DNA of 64,000 nucleotides from Symbiodinium natans (lineage: Eukaryota; Sar; Dinophyceae; Suessiales; Symbiodiniaceae). The notes below the pieces were generated by a model, which did not search any database, was not told where the DNA came from, and saw only the letters and a program-made list of their open reading frames with translations. Positions within the stretch are counted from its first letter, which is position 1. Each line of letters begins with the position of its first letter. Made by a program: the position numbers and the translations under genes. The DNA is taken from the NCBI GenBank assembly GCA_905221605.1, contig CAJNDS010002634.1, positions 1,284,546 through 1,348,545 on the forward strand. The letters are read 5' to 3'. Shown here piece after piece: positions 23,661 to 34,500 of this stretch.

Positions 23661-24973
23661 CCTGAAACCCGATGCCCTGATTCCCATCACATCCCCGAAT
23701 GCCCCTAAACTTCTTCGTTTTGCGTACTGTCGGCAGAATTTGTCGGTTTCTTTTTTGGGGTGCGCGAACAGTGGAGGTAACGACGCCCTCAAAATCTTAC
23801 GAAGCCGCCAATTGTTGTAGGCAGAGCCCTGAGCCCTAAACCCTATCGAGGGCTTGAAGTTTTGAAGCCCGAAGCCCGAACCCCTAAACCCTAAACCTGC
23901 ACTGTGGTTTCCAGGCTGCTAGGCAGGTGAGGCAGGTGGCAAACAACCCTAAACCCTAAATCCTAAACCCTAAACCCTAAACCCTAAACCCTGGGTTGAG
24001 GCGGGTGGGAAAAAAACCCTGGGTTGTTCTTGGAGGCTTCACCTCGCACTTCTGGCCGACTTTGCTCCCAGCTTCGACCAGTCCCCAGCTGCCCCTCTGG
24101 CAGCGGTTTGTTTTAGCTATAGGGTTCTTAAGGGTTTAGGGCTTAGGGCTTAGGGTTTAGGGTTTAGGGTTTCGGGGTGCCCCATACATCCCAAGAAGAG
24201 ATTGACACGACCGTACCTGACCAAACTGTTCAAACGCACAAACGCACGCCCGGGACCCTGATGCATGGGCAAGCGTTGCATGTGGTGCCGAGAGGCCCTA
24301 GGGCACATGCAGGCGTGGATCATGTTGAGAAGATTGGGGGGCTCGTGAATGGCAAGTCAGATGCAGCGTGCTTTGGCGTGGTTACCTTTCCCCTGGGAAC
24401 CCTGTCCTGCATTCAGCTGGTGCAGCGTCTTGTGTGCCGACTTGGCAACCTTGCTTGTGAGCGGGGCCTGCATCTACACCTGTGGCGACCTTCGCGAGTG
24501 GTGAATTTGCCTGGAGCACCACTCCCTAAACCCTGAACCCTAAAGTGAGTTCTGGACGGGGTGCCTCCTGTACAACACAACTTACTCTCATCTGAACGCC
24601 ACCAAGTTCAGACCTGGGTGAACCACGCCGAGTCTGCGTTAGGACCCTCAGCCCTTCAATCCTCCGGGCCCCCGACGCACACACGCGACGAAGCTGAGGC
24701 GCAGCTGGTGGACGACGCCGAAGCCCAGGCCGTCCAATGCTTGCGGAAGCTGCAGCCACGCTTGCAAGAGTCGGCCGCCCAGCACAGGGTGTAACGTCTT
24801 CATAGGGTGGTGAAGGTATGAGAGTTGAGGGTTAAGCGTGATGGCCTCACCTGTGATGACCTGGGGGGGGAGTTCCGCTGAGACTTGAGTCCAGTGGGAC
24901 AAGGCTTATTGCCCTTAGTGGAGAGGAATTAAGCATTCAGAGAACTGCCCGCATATTAAAGTCGACCAAATTC

Positions 24974-25114
24974 ATATGGGCGTTCACGAAATATTCGGGG
25001 TATCTTATTGTCGTCCTTACTGTAAGGGAATCTTACTATTTGGGCGGTCTATATTAGGGGCCCCTAAACCTTAAACCCTAAACCCTAAACCCTTGTTCTC
25101 GGAAACCCCCATAT
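24974..25114. mobile_element. MITE-like family A copy
   Basis: Starts ATATGGGCGTTCACGAA and ends TCGGAAACCCCCATAT, which is its inverted complement with few changes. Length is 141 bp. A CCCTAAA run (25067-25092) lies inside the element. Confidence 0.7.
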
Positions 25115-26569
25115 GTTGAAGCTGATGTCCTGATGCCTTGGCTGCTGACAGCCATTTGGGCTGGAGCTTGTCGGCGAGACCACGCGTTTATCCAATCGGG
25201 CAAATCCAGTGCAGGTTTGAGGGTTGGGGTTTCCGAGACCTGGATGCAAAAGGCTTGTCATAATAGATGCAAAAGGCTTGTCAGAATACACTCCCTTACA
25301 GCCCAACCTTTGCGGCGCATGTTCAAGTCCTCGCCCTAAGAGCATTGCAGGAGGGTCCCCACAAGTTCTCCCCCATCATGGCCTTGGGGACCAATTGAAC
25401 CCTAAAATTGGCGGGCCATATTACCCTTATACTACTAGAATCCCTATTAAGGTGTTTGAACCATAAACCCTTTCAGGGTTCATTTGGTCCCCATCATGGA
25501 GTAATCATCTAGGCCCAGACATACGCTTGCCAGTAGCAGCCATGTCTTGGCCTGCGGCGCGCACTCCGAGATGTTGGTGGCTCACTAGTGGCAGCTGGCA
25601 GATTTTGTGCTTTTTTGGGGCGAGCAGCTCCCCGAAACCCGAAACCCTAAACCCTAAACCCTGAACCCTAAACCCTAAACCCTAAACCTCGGGGTCGTCC
25701 CTGCGATGCGGATTCGCCCCAGCTGTGCAGGAAGGAAAGCAACCTTAAACCCTCTGAGCGGATGCTCTGTGTAGCCCTCTCAAAATGGGTGGCGGCTTAC
25801 TTTCAGCATTTGGGGTTGAAGAGATAGAGTTCTCCGAAAGAAGTCTTGCAGTGGCACGAAAGCCTGAAAACTACAACAAGAAAAAGTAACGCCAACTAGA
25901 TCACAATGACAACACATATAAAAAAAAAACAGCCATGAATAGTAGTAAAGACATCAATAACCAGCAAGACATGTTAACTACGAATGAACAATACGTAGTT
26001 TCTGCGGCCGCATGAGGAGTAGCACACATCCCCTACACCCCAGAATCTGCACACTGAACTCTGAACAGAGCCTGCTTGTGCTCATGTGAGTTTTGAAGCC
26101 CTAAACCCTAAGCCCCCTAAACCCCTAAACCCTAAACCCGGGGCCAAGAGAGGTGTGGGCTTATAGCCTGTGCACTCCTTCTCGGTCACGCCTCGGCCCA
26201 GGTGCATGCTTTTGGCGTTGGGGAGCTTAGGGTTTTGGGGTTTGGGGTTTTGGGTTTAGGAATTAGGCTTTAGGGTTTAGGGTTTAGGGTGGGTCGGTGG
26301 ATGTTAAGGCTTTGGGTCAGGGCCTTTCCGACATGGTATGTCAGCGGACTTGCAATTGAGTTGTCCAACCATGTTTCAAACTGCTTCGCCTGATGCTGTT
26401 GGCCAGGTGGTTAAAGGAGCCGGCTGAGCATCATGAGGTTAATGTGTGGGCCTTCTGCTTAGAAGCCTGGAAGGTTGTGCCTGCTGCTCTGTGCAACAGC
26501 ACCCATCCGATCCTTTGCCGAAGAAAGGTAGGGATCCGAACGTACATGCAAGAGTCTTGACTCCGTAAA

Positions 26570-26635
26570 CCCTAAACCCTGAACCCTGAACCCTGAACCC
26601 TGAACCCTGAACCCTGAACCCTAAACCCTAACCCA
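26570..26635. repeat. CCCTGAA / CCCTAAA array
   Basis: Seven CCCTGAA units are flanked by CCCTAAA units. The point variant has clearly been amplified as a block. Confidence 0.9.
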
Positions 26636-26648
26636 ACTGTTACCATCC

Positions 26649-26760
26649 AAAGGGCTGTTTGCGGTGAAGGCCGAAGCTTTGGGATACCTTGCATTTGATC
26701 GACTGGTGTGCTTTGCGGGGCTTGAAGGGGCCATGCCAGTGCCCTCCTCCGAGAGCCAGC
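26649..26760 (+). CDS. Exon-like stretch, unassigned
   Basis: Reads LFAVKAEALGYLAFDRLVCF, then AGLEGAMPVPSSES, open on the + strand. It lies upstream of the first recognised exchanger exon and could be an N-terminal exon of that gene, but it has no motif that shows this. Confidence 0.35.
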
Positions 26761-26919
26761 GCACGAAACCCGAAACCCTACATCGGCATGTTTAGGGCTT
26801 AGGGTTTAGGGTTTAGGGTTTAGGGTTGAGGGGGTTGGTGAGGGTTTATGGGATGATGCTGTTGCGCCCCCCACTTGCTATGGCACGAGTCCATGGTAGC
26901 TTGAGGCACCTAACGGAGT

Positions 26920-27045
26920 CCTCTGGCTTAGGGCTTAGAGCTTTGGGCTTATGGTTTAGTTTAGGGCTTAGGGCTTAGAGCTTAGGGCTTAGGGCTTAGG
27001 GCTTAGGCCTTAGGGCTTAGGGTTTAGGGTTTAGTGTTTAGGGTC
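26920..27045. repeat. GGGCTTA array
   Basis: TTAGGGC units with TTAGAGC variants grade into TTTAGGG at the right end (27016-27045). Confidence 0.85.
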
Positions 27046-27549
27046 AAAAGGGATGAAGCTGCGACTCCGGGTTGGTGTGGCTAAGGAACCTGGCAGAGGA
27101 GGAGGGGAACATGGCTGTCCAGGCGATGCTGCCCATCTCCGTGGCTTTTGTGCGGCTCGGATTGGGCTGTCTTGTAAGGACTTACTAGGCGGGCCGCTGG
27201 GATGTTTTATATTTTCTCTTATTGGGCTTCAGGAATACTTTTCAGAGGGTCTTAGGGGCCATCCTAGCTTAGGTCGGTATATGTGTTCAGGGGCCCCTGA
27301 ACACTGGAAGCGTTTGCTCTCTTTACGTGTGGGGATGTGAAAACGGGCAACTGCCCAACAACAGGTCGCATCTCGCTGTTTTCAGAGATGACTCTTTGGG
27401 CTAAGATGGTTGGTGGGGTATTCCGGGTGGCAGCAGGTCATCCTCGGGCAACACCATGACTGAAGGCGGCCGCCCAAGAAGGCCTTTGAAGAAGCTTACA
27501 GCCCAAATAAAAGCCAAAGACTCCGAGTAATTTTTGGAATCGAAGATTC

Positions 27550-30500
27550 CCAGGCTTTGCCTCATGCTGTCCTCCTCCATGGAGTCCTTCAACATAACCT
27601 GGCTGCCCGAGTCGGGCGTGGTCATCCTCATCGGCACCTTGGGCTCTCAGCGCGCTCTCGGCGGCTTCGGGCTGGGTTTCGTACCGGGGGTGTGCAGGTT
27701 GGCGACGCTGTTATAGTGGATGCAGAAGCCTAGGGACTGGGCAGGTAACCTTTAACCTTTTTTGGTTAATTATATAGACTCCTACCATTTATATGAAGAT
27801 CTTGATATGTGTATATATGTATATATATATATACATATAATATATATATATATGTTGAAATAAGGTTAACCTCTTTTGGGGCTAGGATATTCAGGCCCTA
27901 AGAAGCTCTCGGTCTCGTTTGGCAGAAGTCTGGAGCCGAGCCAACGTATCGCCCTTCATCTTCAGGCTCGTCCCCTCGATTCTCCAGAGGGTGGGAGAAG
28001 GGTCGAATTAGGGTTTAGGGTTTAGGGTTTAGGGTTTAGGATCTGCTCAGGGATGCTTCATGAATAGGGCCTTGTATCCCACGCCGCCCACCTGTCCAAG
28101 GTAAATTACATTGGTCCTTTAAAATGGCTTACCTTGCCTTCCTTAAGCGGTTTTCCGAAAAATGGGCCCTAAACCCTAAACCCGAAACCCTAAACCCTAA
28201 ACCCTAGGACCATGTAGCGACCTCAAGAAATCCAACCCCTTACCTCAGGCCAAGCTTCCACCAGCTCCGCATGAAGACCCAAGACCATCCCAAAGCCGGA
28301 GCCCTAAAGCCTCAACCCGAAACCCTAAACCCTAAACCCTATAAACCCTAAACCCTAAACCCTACACACGTCTGAGGCCTTGGCCTGGGCGCCATCTTCA
28401 TGGTCCACTTCGGGGAAGCTGGCTTTGGGACCGGGCCACTTGTGTTGCGGCTGAGGGTTGGGGGTTTCGGGCTTAGGGCCCCCTTGTTTAGGGTTGTTTA
28501 GGGTTTAGGGTTTAGGGTTTAGGGGGATCAAGACCAAGGGAACATCACAAGCTTTAGTAGGGTTCTGATCCAAGCAACCAGACAAATCCAGAAATCCCTG
28601 CCCAGATGCAAATTTAAAAGCGAGAGCTCAGAGCTCTTCCAATTATTTTACTTCGAACATCACCACCTTGCTCCTCGTTTAAAGGAAGGAGCGCAAATAA
28701 GATGTTCAAACAAAGACACATTGATTCAAATACGCTTTCTTAGTTTTTGCTTGCAATTGGGGTTGGGCACTCCAGGGAGACTCTGGGGTTGGGCACTCCA
28801 GGGTTGGGCACTCCAGGGAGTCTCTGGGGTTGGGCACTCCAGGCAGTCTCTGGGGTTGGACTCCTGGGAGTCTCTAGGAGTAGACCGGGCGAGGAGAAGA
28901 GTTCGGGGCGAGGAGAAGAGTTCCGGGCGAGGAGAAGAGTTGAGTTTAACATCTAACAACCCCACACCGAAGGTGGGGAAGAACCGGGGCGTAGCCTTTC
29001 CGGCACCCAAGCCTCCCTCTTAGGGTCTGGCAGCCCTTGGGCCTCAAAGCGGAAAGCCTCTTAACTGCCCTCAGGAGGTCCCAGAAGCTCCGAGAAGTCC
29101 CACTATCCCTGCAACCGGGTCGGGTTTAGGTTTTCGGGTTTAGGGTTTAGGGTTAGGGTTTAGGGTTTAGGGTTTTGGGTTTTGGGTTTAGGGTTTTGGG
29201 TTTAGGGTTTAGGGCGAGGGGGCATGTGCGACCGGACTCATTGGGAGGGGGTGGGAGTTGGGCTGACGTCCGACCCCTGAATGAAGTCATCCAACACAAC
29301 TCTAAACTTCAACGCTAGACTCACCTGGAGCTCCGCAAAACGAATTCCCCTCCAACTCCAACCCTAAACCCTAAACCCTACACCCTAAACCCTAGGTTTA
29401 ACCCTAAACCCTAAACCCTAAACCCTAAACCCTAAACCCTAAACCCTAAACCCTAAACCCTAAACCCTAAACCCTAAACCCTAAACCCTAAACCCTAAAC
29501 CCTAAACCCAGACAGGACAGAGCGACCCTCAAGTTCAATCGCACCCAAGGTCTGTGATCCCTGTGGTGGGACCGCCAGCTGTGAAGTATGCCTTCCTGCC
29601 GAGCCCCTTTCAGACTTAGCAGAGTAGGGTTTAGGGTTTGGGGTTTGGGGTTTGGGGTTTGGGGTTTGGGGTTTGTAGGTAGCCGTTAACCTTTTGGGGT
29701 AATATAATCCCGTTATATTCCCAAAGGTTCAGTTTTCGTTCCCCTAGGGTCTGGACAACGAAGCAGACGAGCTAGGGTTCGGGGTCCCTGAACCCTAAAC
29801 GCTCAGGGTTTATAGGGTGGATGGACCCTAATCGCCAAAGACTGGGTGTTCTTGTCGCGGGGGGGGGGGGGGGGGGGGGGGGGGTCCACGATGTCCGCTT
29901 GAAGGTACGTGTTGGGATTTAAGTGGATGGTTTGCTGTTGGCAGATTCTCTAGCACCCCGGCAAGATACCTTGTTGCTGAGGATAAGTGCGTTTGGAGTG
30001 GAACCCTCATAGATCCAAGAGCCTCGCCCGCGTCTGCTGGCATGAGAGTCGAAACCCTAAGCCCTGGTCAGATAGAAACAGTGGGTTGCGAAGCATGGTT
30101 GGTTAACGGCGTCGTCCTTTCTTCGTTGTTCCCTAGGCAGGTGGCAGAAACCTTAAGCCAAAAAAAAACAAAAACTACAACCAAAACAAACCGAAATCAA
30201 AAAAGTAGCAAAAACAAAAACAAACCTAGAACCGCCCCAAGAAAGACCAACACCAAAAAAAAAAAAACTAAACCCAAAAGACTCCGAGCTCAGGATCATC
30301 ATCTTCGAGTCCGGCTGGACACTCCGCTGGAAGGACTTCGCCTCGCAATTGGGCTACATCCTCGTCTTCGCAATCCTAGGACTGGGGGGGTTTAGGGTTT
30401 AGGGTTTGGCCGCTTCAGGCATGTAAGAGAGTCTTGTGGCAAAAGGGTTTAGGGTTTATGATGCAGGGGGGGTGGAGGGGTGGCTTAAGGTTGTTGGGGA

Positions 30501-31538
30501 TCATAAGGGTCTAGGGTTCAGGTAATGGGGATTTCGGGGTTTACTTCAATGGGCTTCGCAATCCTCGGACGGGGGGGGGGGGGGGGGGGCTGTCGGGATT
30601 TAGGGATTTAGGGTTCAGGATTTCAGGATTGGGGGTTCAGGGATTCAGGGTTTAGGGTTTGAAGGTTTAGGGATTTAGGGTTTAGGGGCTTCGGGATGAG
30701 GTTTGGTTCAGGGTTTAGAGATTTAGACCTTAGGGACTTCGGGACTTAGGGTTTCGGGCTGAGGGCTTGAGGAATTTTGGGATTCGGGATTTAGGCTGTA
30801 GGGATTTAGGGTTTCGGGTTCTGGGTTCATGCATCAAGAGTCATTCGGGATGCTATCGCGTTGATGGCTCGTGTACTCAGCGCGGCTTCGCCAGGCTCCG
30901 TTATCTCCATGGTGGTGGTGGCCGAGCTGATCCTGGCTACCAGTGACTACCACTCCATCCAGAACCGCCGGACAGCCTTTGCATATGGCTCGTTGATCCT
31001 TGGCTTGTGTTAAGGGGTATAAGGAGGGACCCCTAGAAGGGCCCCGTAATCTTTCTCCCCCTACAATAACCCCCAAAGAACCCCTAAGGTCCCTTAGAAG
31101 GGTCCCTCCTTTGGTCCCTTGAGTTGGGCTCAAGCGTTGCCCTTGCTTCGGCTTACAAGGGTTTCTAGAAATTTCAAGCATTTCAAGCTTTTCAACCGCA
31201 AGGCCTGTGGGCCGGCAACAGTTGTCACGGCCCCAACACGTCTTGACGAGTTTGGTTCCAGCCGCCCTGACACACTCCCCCCCCTCTCCAAATCCTGAAC
31301 CCTATAAGCCACCCCACCAACCCCAATTATACAGGAACCCTAAGGGACTACCATCAGTATTTATTCCGACCCCTTTTCTTAGACTTGTTTCCCAGGATTG
31401 CAGCGACCGACCCGGTCGCAACGCTGGCCACCTACGCAAGCCTCAAAGTCGAGCCGGCGCCTGCGGCGCAGATTCCATGGCTGGCTTTCTTCTTGTGGGG
31501 GAATTAAAACCAAAAAAATAAAGGGATTCCGGGGCTCT

Positions 31539-31599
<61 letters not shown>

Positions 31600-34500
31600 A
31601 AGATCTATGGTTTTTTGAGGGGGGGTTCAAGACCGTAAAACATGCAACTCTGGGGTGGATGCTTAGCTTGCGTCCCCAAGTCCTGAACCTCACCGGGTTG
31701 ATGTTGGAGCTTAGGGTTTAGGGTTTAGGGGGGGCTAGGGTTTAGGGTTCAGGGTTGAGGAACTTATAAATGAAGTGGCCGTTCCTTCAAGTGTTGCGAA
31801 GTGGAGAGCATGAGGCCTTCTGCAGGAAACCATCACCCTAAAACACCAACTTGTCGGTGTCCAAGAGTCGTTGTCGCAGGCGTACCTCCTGCCCTGGCCT
31901 GTCCTGTATGGGAATACTCAACAAAACCGTATACCCTAAACCATTAAAGCCTAAACCCCAAACCCTAAACCCTAAACCGAAAACCCTAAACCCTAAACCC
32001 CAATCTAGAGCAGCCACCTTGTGATCCCTTGATCCCTTAAAAAATGGAGCCTCGTAGGCTTCGAAACTTCGAAGCCCTGCAACAGTTACGCAGTTGCTGG
32101 ACCCTACAGTGATATGGGGGTGTTTACGAAAATCAGGGACGCCTAATATAGAATCCCAAATAGTAGGGTATGCCCTCATACTAAGGACCCCAAGAAAGGC
32201 ACCCCTTAATTTCGGAAACCCCCCATATGGCGAATGGCCGAAAATAAACCCTTAACCCTAAACCGCTGAGCCTTAGGTGCTGAATGTCATGGTCTTTGGG
32301 GAGCCGCTTGGACTGGCTGTCCAGGGAAAGTCGCGGTCTCAATGACGTGTTGGGGCTGTTGAAGCTTGGGGCTTGGATATTTAGGGGCTTACTTGCCGGT
32401 TCATGGGTACTTAATGGCCCAATGTTAGAACTGCACTGATAACCCAAAGATAAGCCACTTCTTAGGGTGAAGAGCTCCCCCCGCCCTTGCAGCAAGAGAA
32501 GGGCTGAAAGAGCCCTACTCATGGGATCGGATCGGTGTGTAGAGGAGGAGATGGAGACACGATGAGAATGCATGCAGCAAGTCAGAGCTACATTCGTCAA
32601 ACAGATGTCTTCTCGGAGTTAAAGAGAGGTGGGATAATGGGGGCGGGCTATCCAACGGCCACATGAGCAGGTCCATGATCAACGACGCTGTTGCCATTGT
32701 CATCTTCGAGATTCTGAACAGTAACAAGATCATGGGCAACCCATGTCACCCGGTCACCCAGCAATCCATCTCGCTGGCCCCCTGGCTGTCCCACCAGCTC
32801 CGGGTTTGGCAATCTTGGGAGTTGAAAACAAGTTCAAGGACTTCAGGATCAGTCGGAGAAGTGTGCAGCGTGGGAATCATACTAACGCTGCAGAAAGGCG
32901 GTGACAGTGGGCATCTTTCAGAAGTTGGCAATCTCCATCAGCCTCGGTCTGGCGTCGGCGATGGTCCTGATTCTGGGGCTCCGCTTCGTGCGCTGGCCAA
33001 GGAGTCCACATGTTCGGTTTTCCCGAAGCCCTACAAGCTGGGTCATTTCCTGGTGATCTTAGTGGCCTTCCCCTACCATACTGTAATATCTGTATAGTAT
33101 ATAGATATGTATACAATATGCATGTATGTATGTACGTATTTGCATTATATATATATATATATGTATATATGATTTTTTGTACCCACACATGTTTGCGGAT
33201 GGAGAGGCAGAGTTCAACCGAGGCAAGCCTGAAGCACTCTCAACTCATGGAGATCCTCTACATCATGGTGTCGGCTTACGTGATCTACGCCGTGGCGGAA
33301 AAGCTGCACTCCTCCGGAATCATCGCCACGCTGTTCGGCTCCATGCTCATGGGCATCTACGCGACCCTTGCCTAGAATGCAGCAGCGCAGAAATGAATCC
33401 ACAAACTGAGTTAGTGTGCCCAGAGATTTTCTTGCCTTGTGTGTGTGACAGAGCGAGAGAGGGAGACTGTGTGTGAGAGGCAAGTCACGTAGCCTCTGTT
33501 TGACCGCGAGTGAGTGAGTTAGTCACCCAAGACGTTATTTAGGCTCTCGGGCTTGCATTATATGGTTTATATATATATATATATATATGCTACCCCCCCC
33601 CCCCCCCCCCCCGTAGCGCCTAGGTTTTACTTAAAAAAGAGTGTGTTTTTCGTAGGATTTACTAAAAAACGTGTTTTTTGAATCGCATAATGGAGGATAC
33701 TGCCCAACACATAGGCGACAGACGCAGCAAGCAGTGCAACACAGCGTGCGACGGAATCATGTTACACGTGTTTTTGCTTCTGTGCTAGAAAAGACAGGCC
33801 TGTAATTAAACTTGTTCATACACTACATTAATTAAAACACAATGCGTAATAGGGAACCTGACCTAGTGGCTTCACTTAAGCATTCATTGAATGAGCTAAA
33901 ACATGTTCCTTCTTCTTTTCGTGAACAAGCACAGTACTTAATTTAACTAAAGTTTTTCGGTTCTGGAAAATAACATACGTACAGTCTTTCCAACAGTTTG
34001 ATTAGTCTCCTGAAGGTGTTTTTGCTTCTGTGCTAGAAAAGACAGGCCTGTAATTAAACTTGTTCATACACTACATTAATCACAACATAATGCGTAATAG
34101 GGAACCTGACCTAATGGCTTCACTTAAGCATTCATTGAATGAGCTAAAACATGTTACTTCTTCTTTTCGTGAACAAGCACAGTACTTAATTTAACTAAAG
34201 TTTTTCGTTTCTGGAAAATAACATACGTAAAGTCTTTCCAACAATTTGATTAGTCTTCTGAAGGGTTAAGTAAATAAACTGAGTTCGTAGACCAATAATT
34301 AACTAAAGGAATTCAATGAACTAAACTTACTAAGAACAGTAACTACGGCCTTTTGTTTGCTGATATTAATGTAGTCAAAATCATTTCAATTGTGGATTTA
34401 GTTTACTTAAAGGTGAAGCAAATGAATGAAACTAATTAGTATACCCTTAACTAAACGAATTCGATAATTTAAATTAAACAAGCCACGATCCTTAACAACA

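Larger units (their letters stand above)
21191..26560. other. Repeat-rich region without an assignable gene
   Basis: Telomere-like runs occur at 22983-23046, 23881-23995, 24132-24172, 25067-25092, 25633-25688 and 26095-26138. Short open pieces look exon-like (for example ALAQLNASSCMMRATARP at about 22938, and DEAEAQLVDDAEAQAVQCL at about 24695), but no family could be named. 25780-26080 is A-rich and shows nothing. Confidence 0.4.

Noticed and set aside
28726-29010. Repeat-containing proteins in several frames
   Set aside because: They are open in three or more frames because of two minisatellites with unit lengths that avoid stops.
31379-31693. Poly-His protein on the minus strand
   Set aside because: It comes from the (GAT)n microsatellite inside an exchanger intron.
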